64,000 bases of DNA from Franconibacter helveticus LMG 23732 (GCF_000463115.2 NZ_AWFX01000029.1:1-64000); one strand, 5' to 3'. Positions 21,789 to 31,250 are shown, counted from the stretch's first letter. Made by a program: numbers and translations. The notes: a model not told the origin generated them from the letters alone.

Positions 21789-22847
21789 GTGCGTCCCGAC
21801 AAGTCCTTAACGCCTTTCGAGGTGCGCATTTATCGTCATTACCGCATTGTGCATGGCGTGCGCATCGCACTGGCTTTCATTCTTACTTTTTTGATTGTGC
21901 GCCTGGTGCAGGTGCCCGAAGGCACCTGGCCGCTTATTACGCTGGTGGTGGTCATGGGGCCCATCTCCTTCTGGGGCAACGTGGTGCCCCGCGCCTTTGA
22001 GCGCATCGGCGGTACGATTCTGGGCGCCGCGCTGGGGTTAGTGGCGCTTAAGCTTGAGCTTTTTTCCCTGCCGTTAATGCTCATCTGGTGTGCGCTGGCG
22101 ATGTTTCTCTGCGGTTATCTGACGCTTGGCAAACGTCCTTACCAGGCGCTGTTGATAGGCATTACGCTCTCGGTGGTGGTAGGGTCGCCGACCGGCGATA
22201 TGGAAGTGGCGCTGTGGCGAAGCGGCGACGTGATTTTCGGCTCTTTGCTGGCGATGCTTTTTACCAGCATCCTGCCGCAGCGGGCATTCATCCACTGGCG
22301 CATCCAGATGGCGAAGCTGATGGGCGATTTTAACCGTATTTATCAGGCGGGCTTTTCGCCGAACCTGGTGGAGCGGCCGCGGCTCGATAAGCCTCTGCAA
22401 AAGGTGCTAAACGATGTCGTTAAAATGCGCGCGCTTATCACGCCAGCCAGCAAGGAAACGCATATTCAAAAAGCCATTTACGAGGCGATTCAGACCACCA
22501 GCCGCAACATGGTCTGCACGCTGGAGATGCAAATCAACGCATACTGGGCCTCGCGCGAGAGCCATTTTCTGCTGATTAACGCCCGCACGCTGCGCGACGT
22601 TCAGCAGATGACGCAGCGCACCTTTGAGGCTATCTCCCAGGCCTTGCGCGAGGGCAACCCTTCGCCGGCGCTGGCGAATAACGAAAAGCTTGCGGATATT
22701 GTGCAGGAGCTGCGCACGCTGATGCGCGACGAACAGTATGGCGAGCTGGTGGAAACCTCTATCCATGGCTACGTCTGGTTAAGCATGGAACTGGCGCGCC
22801 AGCTTGAGCGGTTATCGCAGCTTATCTGCCGGGCATTGCGCAAATAA
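21789..22847 (+). CDS. yeeA: YeeA, inner-membrane FUSC-like protein
   Basis: A 352-residue protein with a block of hydrophobic helices at about 20-150 and a cytoplasmic C-terminal helical half, the layout of FUSC/aromatic-acid-exporter-like proteins. It aligns with E. coli YeeA throughout (YRHYRIVHG, GPISFWGNVVPRAFERIGGT, LLIGITLSVVVGSPTG). The GTG at 21789, preceded by GGAGA, gives exactly the E. coli length; the longer frame from 21729 is rejected. Transport substrate unknown. Confidence 0.92.
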   Translation: MRPDKSLTPFEVRIYRHYRIVHGVRIALAFILTFLIVRLVQVPEGTWPLITLVVVMGPISFWGNVVPRAFERIGGTILGAALGLVALKLELFSLPLMLIWCALAMFLCGYLTLGKRPYQALLIGITLSVVVGSPTGDMEVALWRSGDVIFGSLLAMLFTSILPQRAFIHWRIQMAKLMGDFNRIYQAGFSPNLVERPRLDKPLQKVLNDVVKMRALITPASKETHIQKAIYEAIQTTSRNMVCTLEMQINAYWASRESHFLLINARTLRDVQQMTQRTFEAISQALREGNPSPALANNEKLADIVQELRTLMRDEQYGELVETSIHGYVWLSMELARQLERLSQLICRALRK

Positions 22848-23026
22848 GAGACAGACAGCGCAGGCGCGCTGGCAGGTTGTTTCGATTCAGCGGTTTTTAA
22901 GGTTATGATACCGACAGGTTATTTATCCGGCGCAAGCCATTGTCATCCGCGGGGCTGAAAGGCTATGGTTAACCAGGTCGCGGTTGTTTAACGAATCCGA
23001 GTTTCAAAATTAGCAGGGGTGTAAAA

Positions 23027-23362
23027 ATGGAAAACAGCAAACCTTCATTTCAGGACGTGCTTGAGTTTGTCCGCTTGTTCCGTCGTAAAAACAAACTTCA
23101 GCGTGAAATTCAGGACGTTGAGAAAAAGATCCGTGACAACCAGAAGCGCGTGCTGCTGCTCGACAACCTGAGCGACTACATCAAGCCGGGTATGAGCGTG
23201 GAAGCCATTCAGGGCATCATCGCCAGCATGAAAAGCGACTACGAAGACCGCGTGGATGATTACATCATCAAGAATGCGGAAATCTCCAAAGAGCGTCGTG
23301 AAATTTCCAAAAAGCTGAAAGCCATGGGCGAGCTGAAAGCCCACGAGCCGAAAGGCGAGTAA
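23027..23362 (+). CDS. yeeX: YeeX, UPF0265 family protein
   Basis: A 111-residue, highly charged, almost wholly helical protein with heptad-like repeats ([22 protein letters not shown]), suggesting a coiled coil. It is nearly identical to E. coli YeeX up to the last ten residues. The strong conservation and codon use suggest high expression. Function unknown. Confidence 0.95.
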   Translation: MENSKPSFQDVLEFVRLFRRKNKLQREIQDVEKKIRDNQKRVLLLDNLSDYIKPGMSVEAIQGIIASMKSDYEDRVDDYIIKNAEISKERREISKKLKAMGELKAHEPKGE

Positions 23363-23365
23363 GCG

Positions 23366-23392
23366 AAAAAGCCGCCTGCGGGCGGTTTTTTT
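23366..23392 (+). terminator. Terminator after yeeX
   Basis: The stem gccgcc/ggcggt (23371-23376 with 23381-23386) has a 4-base loop, flanked by AAAAA and seven T residues. The following 23393-23631 shows no gene; it leads into erfK, with TAAAAT near 23495 as a possible -10. Confidence 0.88.
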
Positions 23393-23631
23393 ACGCCTCT
23401 GTTCTGCAACCCGGCGCCGTAGCGCGAACGCTTACCCGGCTGCGCTTGCCTTCGCTTCTGGTTTTCCCTCGCGGGAGCCGCAGCCCGCCTGTGCTAAAAT
23501 TCAACCATTCTCACCAGAAGCCGTTGTTTCGCCTTAGCCTGCTGAGCGCCAAAAGCGCACTGTTGCATGATTGCTTCGTCAGAGGGCGCGGGTAATAACG
23601 TCATCAGCTTCACCTGAATGCAAGGAACATT

Positions 23632-24570
23632 ATGGTCAGAGTGATTGGGCTTACCGTTCTGCTGATGGTTGTCGCCACGCGCGCCGCGCTGGCGGTAACT
23701 TACGCGCTGCCGCCGGAAGGCAGCCGCCTGGTTGGCAACAGTTTTAGCGTGGCGGTGCCGCAGGGTAATACCGAGCCGCTGGAGACCTTCGCCGCCGCGC
23801 ATAGCCAGGGGCTGAGTAATATGCTGGAAGCGAATCCGGGGGTCGATCCTTTCCTTCCCGCTGCGGGCACAACCTTAGTTATTCCTCAACAGCTGATCCT
23901 GCCCGATACCCGTCGCGAGGGCATTGTTATCAACGTGGCGGAGATGCGGCTCTACTACTACCCGCCTGATACCAATACGGTTGAAGTGCTGCCCATCGGC
24001 ATCGGCCAGGCTGGCCGCGAAACGCCAAGAAACTGGGTCACTCGCGTTGAGCGTAAGCAGGAGGCGCCTGCCTGGGTGCCTACCGCCAACACCCGGCGTG
24101 AGTACGAAAGCTGCGGCGAAACGCTGCCGGCGATGGTGCCGCCAGGCCCGGAAAACCCCATGGGGTTGTATGCGATATATATCGGCAGGCTGTATGCCAT
24201 TCACGGTACGAATGCGCGTTTTGGCATCGGCCTGCGGGTGAGCCAGGGCTGCATCCGTTTGCGTGACGCTGACATCAAATACCTCTTTGATACCGTGCCT
24301 GTCGGCACCCGCGTACAGATTATCGACCGGCCGGTGAAGTTCACTACCGAGCCAGATGGCTCGCGCTGGCTGGAAGTTCACGAGCCTTTATCCCGTAACC
24401 GGCTGGAGTTCGAATCCACCAAGCGCGTGCCGCTGCCGGTACAACCGGTGCTAAACAAAGCCATGCAGGAGGGGAGCGTGAATGCGGCAACGGTAACTGA
24501 AGCGCTGGAGAGAAGATCGGGCATGCCGGTGCAGATTGGTTTCGCGACAACGGGCATCAACGAGCTATAA
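23632..24570 (+). CDS. erfK: ErfK (LdtA), L,D-transpeptidase
   Basis: A periplasmic YkuD-domain transpeptidase that in E. coli attaches Braun lipoprotein to the meso-diaminopimelate of peptidoglycan. The 312 residues comprise a signal peptide (about 1-21, ending ALA), a LysM-like segment ([17 protein letters not shown]), and the catalytic domain with H191 in LYAIHGTNA and nucleophile C207 in [13 protein letters not shown]. Close similarity to E. coli ErfK runs to about residue 265; the tail differs. Confidence 0.94.
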   Translation: MVRVIGLTVLLMVVATRAALAVTYALPPEGSRLVGNSFSVAVPQGNTEPLETFAAAHSQGLSNMLEANPGVDPFLPAAGTTLVIPQQLILPDTRREGIVINVAEMRLYYYPPDTNTVEVLPIGIGQAGRETPRNWVTRVERKQEAPAWVPTANTRREYESCGETLPAMVPPGPENPMGLYAIYIGRLYAIHGTNARFGIGLRVSQGCIRLRDADIKYLFDTVPVGTRVQIIDRPVKFTTEPDGSRWLEVHEPLSRNRLEFESTKRVPLPVQPVLNKAMQEGSVNAATVTEALERRSGMPVQIGFATTGINEL

Positions 24571-24600
24571 AAAAAGCCCGCACAAGGCGGGCTTTTCAAA
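24569..24600. terminator. Bidirectional terminator, erfK and tRNA-Asn copy 1
   Basis: A 10-bp stem (aaaagcccgc at 24572-24581 with 24587-24596) has a 5-base loop. It follows the erfK stop on the plus strand and the 3' end of tRNA-Asn on the minus strand, where a run of seven Ts follows. Confidence 0.9.
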
Positions 24601-24602
24601 TC

Positions 24603-24678
24603 TGGCTCCTCTGACTGGACTCGAACCAGTGACATACGGATTAACAGTCCGCCGTTCTACCGACTGAACTACAGAGGA
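24603..24678 (-). tRNA. tRNA-Asn (GTT), copy 1
   Basis: A 76-nt tRNA with anticodon GTT in GGACTGTTAATCC, a T-arm CTGGTTCGAGTCCAG and an encoded CCA. It is identical in sequence to the three other copies in this window. The acceptor stem TCCTCTG pairs with CAGAGGA. Confidence 0.98.
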
Positions 24679-24691
24679 ATTGTGGAGGCTA

Positions 24692-24719
24692 ATCTTAGCG
24701 TCGCCGCAAAATTTGTCAA
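24692..24719 (-). promoter_or_regulatory. Sigma-70 promoter of tRNA-Asn copy 1
   Basis: On the minus strand, TTGACA (24714-24719) and TAAGAT (24692-24697) are separated by 16 bases, just upstream of the tRNA. The leader differs from the one shared by the other three copies. Confidence 0.75.
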
Positions 24720-24864
24720 ACATGATTTCGCGATTGCCTGTTCAATTGCGCTAAAACCAACCACCTTCCCCTGATTTCTGGCAATTCGCGGGAAAATCTT
24801 TGCAGTTGTTTACGAACTAACCCATTATTTGAAATAGGGTTTCAACTTTTAATGAAGGTCAATT

Positions 24865-26328
24865 TTGAGCTTAGCAACCCGGTTGAGCCAGACGGTGAAA
24901 AACACCCCCTGGTATGTCAGAAGAAAAAGTTATCGGGTACTTTTATGGCGTGAAATCACGCCGCTCGCCGTACCTATTTTTCTGGAAAATACCTGTGTGC
25001 TGCTGATGGGCGTGCTGAGCACCTTCCTGGTCAGCTGGCTTGGCAAAGAGGCGATGGCGGGCGTGGGCCTTGCCGACAGCTTCAACATGGTGGTGCTCTC
25101 TTTCTTTGCCGCCGTTGACCTTGGCACCACGGTGGTGGTTGCCTTCAGCCTTGGCAAACGCGACCGCAGGCGCGCCCGCGCCGCCGCCCGGCAGTCGCTG
25201 GTGTTGATGACGATTGTCTCAATACTGCTCGCGGCGCTGATTCACCTTACCGGTAAATACATTATTGATTTCGTGGCGGGAGAGGCGACGCAGCAGGTTA
25301 AAGATCTGGCCCTGACCTATCTGGAACTCACCGCCTGGAGTTATCCTGCCGCCGCTATCACGCTTATCGGCAGCGGCGCCTTGCGCGGCGCCGGCAACAC
25401 GAAAATTCCGCTGTTGATTAACGGCGGGATGAATATCCTTAACATTATTATCAGTAGCTTCCTGATTTACGGGCTCTTTTCCTGGGATGGAATGGGCTTT
25501 GTCGGCGCTGGCCTTGGGCTTACCATTTCACGCTATATCGGCGCCATCGCCATTATCTATGTGCTCATGATTGGGTTTAACCCGGCGCTGCGCATCACGC
25601 TTAAAAGTTATTTTTCGCCGCTTAAGCTGAACATTCTCTGGGAAGTGCTGGGCATAGGCCTGCCTGCCAGTATTGAATCCGTGCTGTTTAACGGCGGCAA
25701 ATTACTGACGCAAATGTTCGTTGCAGGCATGGGCACCGACGTTATTGCCGGCAACTTCATCGCGTTTTCCATCGCTTCGCTGATCAACCTGCCTGGCAAC
25801 GCCCTTGGTTCCGCGTCTACCATCATTACCGGCAAACGGCTGGGAAAAGGGCAGATAGGCCAGGCAGAGCGGCAGCTGCGCCACGTCTTCTGGCTCTCCA
25901 CCCTGATGCTGACCGCCATCGCCTGGCTGAGCGCGCCTTTCGCCGGGCTGCTGGCCTCGTTTTACACCCATGAGCAGGATGTAAAAGAGGTGGTGAAAGT
26001 GCTTATCTGGCTCAACGCCGCCTTTATGCCCATCTGGGCCGCTTCCTGGGTATTGCCCGCCGGGCTCAAGGGGGCGCGCGACGCCCGCTTCGCCATGTGG
26101 GTTTCCATGCTGGGCATGTGGGGCTGTAGGGTGGTTGCAGGCTATGTGCTGGGAATTATGCTGGGCTGGGGCGTGGTGGGCGTCTGGCTCGGCATGTTCC
26201 TCGACTGGGCGGTGCGCGGCGTGCTTTTTTACTGGCGTATGGCGAGCGGCAAGTGGTTGCAGAAATACCCCCGAGTGCGGGCTGAAGCGCCTGCCGACGT
26301 CGCCAGCCCCGCTAGTGAAACACGTTAA
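24865..26328 (+). CDS. yeeO: YeeO, MATE-family flavin (FMN/FAD) exporter
   Basis: A 487-residue MATE transporter with 12 predicted helices in two similar halves. Sequence is strongly conserved with E. coli YeeO from KSYRVLLWREITPLAVPIF onward, including GSGALRGAGNTKIPLLING and LPAGLKGARDARFAMWVSM. E. coli YeeO exports FMN and FAD and also dipeptides. The TTG at 24865 is taken as start, with GAAGG 6 bases upstream; the E. coli protein has a longer N-terminus that is not encoded here. Its 3' end overlaps the convergent lysE-type gene by 17 bases. Confidence 0.9.
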   Translation: MSLATRLSQTVKNTPWYVRRKSYRVLLWREITPLAVPIFLENTCVLLMGVLSTFLVSWLGKEAMAGVGLADSFNMVVLSFFAAVDLGTTVVVAFSLGKRDRRRARAAARQSLVLMTIVSILLAALIHLTGKYIIDFVAGEATQQVKDLALTYLELTAWSYPAAAITLIGSGALRGAGNTKIPLLINGGMNILNIIISSFLIYGLFSWDGMGFVGAGLGLTISRYIGAIAIIYVLMIGFNPALRITLKSYFSPLKLNILWEVLGIGLPASIESVLFNGGKLLTQMFVAGMGTDVIAGNFIAFSIASLINLPGNALGSASTIITGKRLGKGQIGQAERQLRHVFWLSTLMLTAIAWLSAPFAGLLASFYTHEQDVKEVVKVLIWLNAAFMPIWAASWVLPAGLKGARDARFAMWVSMLGMWGCRVVAGYVLGIMLGWGVVGVWLGMFLDWAVRGVLFYWRMASGKWLQKYPRVRAEAPADVASPASETR

Positions 26329-26914
26329 GCAGCGCGAAGAGAATTAACAACGCGCCGCCGCCGGTGTTGATAATTCGCTTAAGCGCCTGCGTGTTGATTT
26401 TGCGCGCTGAGGTTATCAGCATCAGGCTGAGCGCAATGAGCCATACTGCCATGACCGCCACATGCACAGACGCGAGAAGAAGGTAATGGCTCACCTCGCC
26501 GTGGTGGCCAGCAAACTGTGAGACCACCGTCAGGTAAAAAAGCATCGCTTTCGGGTTCAGCACGTTGGCAAGCCAGGCGGCTTTGAGCGTAATAACCTTT
26601 TCCCCTTTACTGAATGTTAACGCCCGCGCGCTCAGCCCGCTGCGTATAAGCTGCGCGCCCAGCCAGAGCAGATAAAGGGTGCCCGCGATTTTCAACAGGC
26701 CGAATAGCGCAGGGGAGGCCGCCAGCAGAGAACTGACGCCAAGGCCAATCAATAGCGCATGGGTGTAGATCCCAAGCGCCGTACCCGTTAGCGTAACCCA
26801 CAACCCTTTGCGGCCCTGCGACAACGCGCTGTTCATCGCAAGCGTAAAGCTCGCGCCGGGTGAAAGCGCCACCGGCAGCAGCGCCGGGATAAACCCTGCA
26901 ATGTTAATGTCCAT
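26312..26914 (-). CDS. LysE/RhtB-family amino acid exporter
   Basis: A 200-residue inner-membrane protein with six hydrophobic helices. The family's early motif is in ALSPGASFTLAMNSALSQGRKGLWVTLTG and the later one in LKAAWLANVLNPKAMLFYLTVVSQF. Members export amino acids such as lysine, threonine and homoserine lactone; the substrate here cannot be told. Its ATG directly abuts the stop of the DeoR-type gene upstream, so the two are probably cotranscribed and co-regulated. Confidence 0.9.
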   Translation of the reverse strand: MDINIAGFIPALLPVALSPGASFTLAMNSALSQGRKGLWVTLTGTALGIYTHALLIGLGVSSLLAASPALFGLLKIAGTLYLLWLGAQLIRSGLSARALTFSKGEKVITLKAAWLANVLNPKAMLFYLTVVSQFAGHHGEVSHYLLLASVHVAVMAVWLIALSLMLITSARKINTQALKRIINTGGGALLILFALLNVFH

Positions 26915-27664
26915 TCAGAGAACGGTAACGCGCTGTTTTTGCAAAACCGCCGCCAGCTCTGCATCCGGTTCGCCTTCAACAACCAGCGTGCTGGCAAGCG
27001 AGAGCGGCCCAATGGCGAAAGCGGAAGCGGAATTGAGTTTTTCCTGTGAAGCCATGACCACGGTTTCCGCCGCCCGCGCGGCAAGCGCCCGTTTAACGCA
27101 GGCCTCCTCGTAATCGCCCGTTGTAAACCCGGCGCTTTTGTGCACGCCGGTCACCCCCATAAAAAAGAGATCGGCATTGATGCGGTTGATTGATTCCAGC
27201 ACAGAGGCGCCTACGGTTACCACCGAATGCTTATAAAGCTTGCCGCCGATAAGAATAACTTCAACCTGCGGGTAATCGATTAACCCGACCGCAATAGCCG
27301 GGCTATGCGTCACCGCGGTAAAGGGAAGATCGTCAGGCAATTGTTTGATGAGCTCTCCGGTAGTGGTGCCGCCGTCGATAATCACCACCTGGCCCGGCGT
27401 GATAAGCGCGGCGGCTTTGCGTGAAACTGCACGTTTTGAATCGGGCTGCACGCTTTTTCTGGTTTCAAAAGGCGCAAGAGCGGCGGAAACCGGCAGGGCG
27501 CCGCCGTGCACCCTTTGCAACAACCCTTCTGCGGCTAACTCCCTTAAATCACGGCGTATTGAATCTTCAGAGACGCCGAATCGCTGGCTCAATTCGCCGG
27601 AAAGCACCTGCTTTTCGTTGGTTAAAATATCCAGAATGCGCTTCTTACGCTGGCTGGCTAGCAT
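26915..27664 (-). CDS. DeoR/GlpR-family transcriptional regulator
   Basis: A 249-residue regulator with an N-terminal DeoR helix-turn-helix (about 1-57: LSQRFGVSEDSIRRDLRELAAEGLLQRVHGGA) and a C-terminal sugar-phosphate sensor domain (DeoRC: VIIDGGTTTGELIKQL, FMGVTGVH, GFTTGDYEEACVKRALAARAAETVVMASQEKL). Such repressors usually respond to phosphorylated sugars or nucleosides. It is divergent from the Nudix gene over an 80-bp gap and in line with the exporter, so it may control both directions. Not an E. coli K-12 gene at this locus. Confidence 0.9.
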   Translation of the reverse strand: MLASQRKKRILDILTNEKQVLSGELSQRFGVSEDSIRRDLRELAAEGLLQRVHGGALPVSAALAPFETRKSVQPDSKRAVSRKAAALITPGQVVIIDGGTTTGELIKQLPDDLPFTAVTHSPAIAVGLIDYPQVEVILIGGKLYKHSVVTVGASVLESINRINADLFFMGVTGVHKSAGFTTGDYEEACVKRALAARAAETVVMASQEKLNSASAFAIGPLSLASTLVVEGEPDAELAAVLQKQRVTVL

Positions 27665-27744
27665 GCGTTTTTATTCCTGTTTGTGCTTGACTGTGCACGA
27701 TTATCCATGCCAGAGTCTTTTTTGTCACTACAGGAGGACAAAAA

Positions 27745-28341
27745 ATGCTTCCGCAATCACAACACGTACGCAACGTTCACGAAACGTTGCTCTCAGACAA
27801 CTGGTACACGCTGAAGAAATATCGCTTCGAACTGCTGCGCCGGGACGGCACCTGGCAGCAACAGGAGCGTGAAGCCTACGACCGGGGAAACGGCGCGGTC
27901 ATTCTGCTCTACAACAAAGCCAGGCAAACGGTGGTGCTGACCCGCCAGTTCCGTTTTCCCGTCTACATCACCGGACATCACGGCATGTTGATTGAGGCGG
28001 CGGCGGGGCTGCTCGACAACCTTTCGCCTGAAGAGCGCATCAAAGCGGAAGCGCAGGAAGAGACAGGTTTTCGCGTGACGCACATCGAAAAAGTTTTTGA
28101 AGCTTATATGAGCCCGGGTTCGGTAACGGAGAAGCTCTTTTTTTTCATTGCCGAATACGCGGAGCCGGACCGCAGCGGTAACGGCGGCGGAGTAGCGGAA
28201 GAGGGGGAGGACATCGAGGTGCTGGAATGGCCTTTTCCCCGCGCGCTGGAGGCTATCAGCACCGGAGAGATTCAGGACGGGAAAACCATCATGCTGCTTC
28301 AACACCTCGCCCTGAGCGCTACTTTTGAGGAAAAACGATGA
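27745..28341 (+). CDS. Nudix hydrolase, NudK-like
   Basis: A 198-residue Nudix protein similar to GDP-mannose pyrophosphatase NudK (shared [37 protein letters not shown]). The Nudix box is at about 88-109 with catalytic-type E102, E105 and E106 in AEAQEETGF; the first acidic residue of the box is replaced, as the segment reads [10 protein letters not shown]. It would hydrolyse a nucleoside diphosphate-sugar or ADP-ribose-type substrate. AGGAGG precedes the start. It overlaps the next gene by 4 bases (ATGA), implying a joint function. Confidence 0.87.
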   Translation: MLPQSQHVRNVHETLLSDNWYTLKKYRFELLRRDGTWQQQEREAYDRGNGAVILLYNKARQTVVLTRQFRFPVYITGHHGMLIEAAAGLLDNLSPEERIKAEAQEETGFRVTHIEKVFEAYMSPGSVTEKLFFFIAEYAEPDRSGNGGGVAEEGEDIEVLEWPFPRALEAISTGEIQDGKTIMLLQHLALSATFEEKR

Positions 28342-28712
28342 AAACCTTACAAATTTTAATTGCCGGCCCGGTCAGAAGCGGCACGGACGATCAACCCGAA
28401 CGGATCGAAGCCAATCTCGAACGGTTACAACAGGCGGCGCTGGCGGTCTGGCATAAGGGGCATGTGCCGGTTATCGGCGAATGGCTGGCTTTACCGCTGG
28501 CGCAGGCGGCAGGATCAACGCGCATTGGCGATGCGGTAAGCGAACTCTATTTATACCCGGTGGCGCACCGGCTTATCGGGCATTGCGACGCTATTTTGCG
28601 GCTGGAGGGCGCGTCCCGCGGCGCTGATAACGATGTACGCATCGGCCAGGCGCTGGGGCTGACTATTTTCACTCATCCGGATGACGTGCCGGGCATGGAT
28701 GCGCAGGCATAA
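28338..28712 (+). CDS. Small DUF4406-like / nucleoside 2-deoxyribosyltransferase-like protein
   Basis: A 124-residue Rossmann-like protein. The opening [13 protein letters not shown], the middle [15 protein letters not shown] and the later [30 protein letters not shown] are typical of DUF4406 and nucleoside 2-deoxyribosyltransferase relatives, which act on the N-glycosidic bond of nucleosides or nucleotides. Catalytic activity is not proven for this short form. Translation is coupled to the Nudix gene through a 4-base overlap. Confidence 0.75.
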   Translation: MKTLQILIAGPVRSGTDDQPERIEANLERLQQAALAVWHKGHVPVIGEWLALPLAQAAGSTRIGDAVSELYLYPVAHRLIGHCDAILRLEGASRGADNDVRIGQALGLTIFTHPDDVPGMDAQA

Positions 28713-28912
28713 GCGGTCGGCGGAAAAGCCCGGCGGCAGCGGGCTTTTATTCGTTTGGTCAATTAATTTGACGCTGTATGTTAAACAAATGGCATTTATT
28801 CGACTCCGGGAATGCGTAAAGTAGCTGTTACGCAAGGCAGAACGTTTCAGGCTTACTTCGCTGCCGGAGAAACCGCCTGCCGATTTATTCCCTGTAGATA
28901 AGGAAAAAGGTC

Positions 28913-29938
28913 ATGAAAAAGATCGGGTTTTTGTCATTTGGTCACTGGACGCCTTCGCCGCAGTCTGGCACCCGTACGGCCGCTGACGCGCTGTTGCAAT
29001 CCATCGATCTGGCCGTCGCAGCAGAAGAACTGGGCGCGGACGGCGCTTATTTCAGGGTGCATCACTTTGCTCGCCAGCTCGCCTCGCCTTTTCCCTTGCT
29101 TGCCGCCATCGGCGCCAGGACCCGTCATATTGAAATAGGCACCGGCGTTATCGATATGCGTTATGAAAACCCGCTCTATATGGCGGAGAGCGCCAGCGCA
29201 GCGGATTTAATTTCCGGCGGGCGTTTGCAGCTTGGCATCAGCCGTGGTTCGCCGGAGCAGGTGATCGATGGCTGGCGCTATTTTGGTTATCAGCCTGCCG
29301 AGGGCGAAAACGAATCTGATATGGCGCGCCGTCATACCGAGGTGCTGCTGGATGCGCTACGCGGCGAAGGGTTCGCTAAACCCAATCCGCAACCGATGTT
29401 CCCGAACCCGCCGGGCATGTTGCGCCTGGAACCTTACTCAGAAGGCCTGCGCGAGCGTATCTGGTGGGGCGCAGGTTCGAATGCCACTGCGGTCTGGGCG
29501 GCGAAGCTTAGCATGAATCTGCAAAGCTCGACGCTCAAAGACGATGAAACCGGCGAGCCGTTCCATATTCAGCAGGCGCAGCAGATCCGCGCTTACCGCG
29601 AGGCCTGGGCGCAAGCGGGGCATGCGCGTACGCCGCGCGTCTCCGTCAGCCGCAGTATTTTCGCGCTGATGGACGGTCGCGACCGCGCTTACTTCGGCGG
29701 TAGCCGCGATGAGAGCGACAAAGTCGGTTATCTGGATGAGAAAACCCGCGCCATCTTCGGGCGAAGCTACGCCGCTGAGCCGGATAAGCTCATCGAGCAG
29801 CTAAAGCAGGACGAAGCCATTGCCGAGGCGGACACGCTGCTGCTCACCGTGCCGAACCAACTGGGCGTGGATTATAACGTGCATGTGATTGAATCTATCC
29901 TTAAGCACGTCGCCCCGGCGATGGGCTGGCGCGAATAA
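28913..29938 (+). CDS. LLM-class flavin-dependent oxidoreductase
   Basis: A 341-residue luciferase-like monooxygenase-fold enzyme. Recognisable segments are MKKIGFLSFGHW, DLAVAAEELGADGAYFRVHHF, RTRHIEIGTGVIDMRYENPLYMAESASAADLISGGRLQLGISRG and WWGAGSNATAVWAAKL. These enzymes use FMNH2 or F420 and oxygen to oxidise various compounds. Nothing in the sequence shows the substrate, and no flavin reductase lies beside it. AAGGAAAAAGG precedes the ATG. It appears monocistronic. Confidence 0.88.
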   Translation: MKKIGFLSFGHWTPSPQSGTRTAADALLQSIDLAVAAEELGADGAYFRVHHFARQLASPFPLLAAIGARTRHIEIGTGVIDMRYENPLYMAESASAADLISGGRLQLGISRGSPEQVIDGWRYFGYQPAEGENESDMARRHTEVLLDALRGEGFAKPNPQPMFPNPPGMLRLEPYSEGLRERIWWGAGSNATAVWAAKLSMNLQSSTLKDDETGEPFHIQQAQQIRAYREAWAQAGHARTPRVSVSRSIFALMDGRDRAYFGGSRDESDKVGYLDEKTRAIFGRSYAAEPDKLIEQLKQDEAIAEADTLLLTVPNQLGVDYNVHVIESILKHVAPAMGWRE

Positions 29939-30051
29939 CGCCGCCTGGCAGCGAAAGCAAAGAGAGTGCTATAAGCTGTAGTCTGCGCGCACGTTGTGCT
30001 TTACACTGCGCGCTGCAAAAATTCAGTAGATTAACGAGCAGGCAAACGGTA

Positions 30052-30537
30052 ATGGCGATGAACGGAACGATCACAACCTGGTTTAAAGATAAAGGTTTTG
30101 GATTTATCAAAGATGAGAACGGCGAAAACCGCTATTTTCATGTGATTAAAGTCGCCAATCCGGAGCTGATAAAAAAAGATGCCGCGGTGACTTTCGAGCC
30201 AGGCACCAATAACAAAGGTTTATCCGCCTATGCAGTGAAAGTGCTGCCGGAAAGCAAATATATCTTTATCGCAGGCGAGCGCCTTAAGCTTACTTCTATC
30301 AAATCTTTTCTGGTTTACAGCGAAGAAGTGCCCGCTGATACCCGTATCGATAAAGAAAATGCGGTGTTGTCTGTCGGCGCGCTGATGAGCAGCATCCGGC
30401 CGAAATCAGCCGCTAAGCCGGGTGAAATGCGCTCGGTTAAAAAACTCGCTATCACCACCTTCCAGGGAACGACGTTGATCTTCTCTGAAGAAGAGATCGA
30501 TATAGAAGCCACCGTGAAAATGCTTAAGCTTAAATAA
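30052..30537 (+). CDS. Cold-shock-domain protein with C-terminal extension
   Basis: 161 residues (159 if the ATG at 30058 is used). The first 65 form a cold-shock nucleic-acid-binding domain with RNP1 KGFGFIK (14-20) and an RNP2-like YFHVIK (28-33) that departs from the usual FVH. The remaining 95 residues are a distinct domain with no family I recognise. Probably an RNA-binding protein. The start at 30052 is weakly supported; no strong ribosome site distinguishes the two ATGs. Confidence 0.78.
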   Translation: MAMNGTITTWFKDKGFGFIKDENGENRYFHVIKVANPELIKKDAAVTFEPGTNNKGLSAYAVKVLPESKYIFIAGERLKLTSIKSFLVYSEEVPADTRIDKENAVLSVGALMSSIRPKSAAKPGEMRSVKKLAITTFQGTTLIFSEEEIDIEATVKMLKLK

Positions 30538-30710
30538 GCGGCTTCGTGCTTGCGCCGTGTTCTTGCGTGTCTTCGCAATATTGCGGCAGTGAGTACCGGT
30601 TTTGACGCCTGCAACCTGCGCGGCTGCGTAACGGCCCGCCAGGGTAATCAGGTATAAACTCAAACCACAGAAGCTTAACCTTTACATTCCTTGCAAGTCT
30701 GGAAACCAGG

Positions 30711-31250
30711 ATGACAAAACTTACCTTACAAGAGCAGATGCTAAAAGCTGGGTTAGTCACCAGCAAAAAAATGGCTAAGGTCCAGCGGACGGCGAAAAAA
30801 TCACGAGTTCAGGCTCGTGAGGCAAGAGAAGCGGTGGAAGAAAATAAAAAAGCGCAGCTTGAGCGTGATAAGCAGCTCAGCGAGCAGCAAAAGCAGGCCG
30901 CACTCTCGAAAGAGTATAAAGCGCAGGTTAAGCAACTCATTGAGATGAACAGAATCAGCGTGTCGAAAGGCGCCGTTGATTTTAATTTCACTGATAATAA
31001 CGTCATCAAAAAGCTGGCTGTGGATAAGACAACCCAGGCGCAGCTGATTAGCGGCCGTCTCGCTATTGCTCGCCTGGTTGTGGCTAATAAAGAAGAGTGT
31101 GAATACGCGATTATCCCGGCAGCCGTAGCCGATAAAATCGCCCAGCGAGACGCAGACAGCATTGTGCTGAATAACGTGCTCAGCCAGGCCGAACAGGATG
31201 AAGACGATCTGTACGCGGATTTCAAAGTGCCTGACGATTTAATGTGGTAA
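30711..31250 (+). CDS. yaiL: YaiL, DUF2058 nucleoprotein-like
   Basis: A 179-residue protein matching E. coli YaiL over its whole length (LTLQEQMLKAGLVTSKK, KKSRVQAREAREAVEENKKAQLERDKQLSEQQKQA, and the C-terminal DDLYADFKVPDDLMW). The N-terminal half is a long, highly charged helix, likely a coiled coil that binds nucleic acid or ribosomes; the C-terminal half is globular. Function unknown. In E. coli K-12 yaiL lies in a different chromosomal region, so its position between asn tRNAs is a rearrangement or second copy. Confidence 0.93.
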   Translation: MTKLTLQEQMLKAGLVTSKKMAKVQRTAKKSRVQAREAREAVEENKKAQLERDKQLSEQQKQAALSKEYKAQVKQLIEMNRISVSKGAVDFNFTDNNVIKKLAVDKTTQAQLISGRLAIARLVVANKEECEYAIIPAAVADKIAQRDADSIVLNNVLSQAEQDEDDLYADFKVPDDLMW

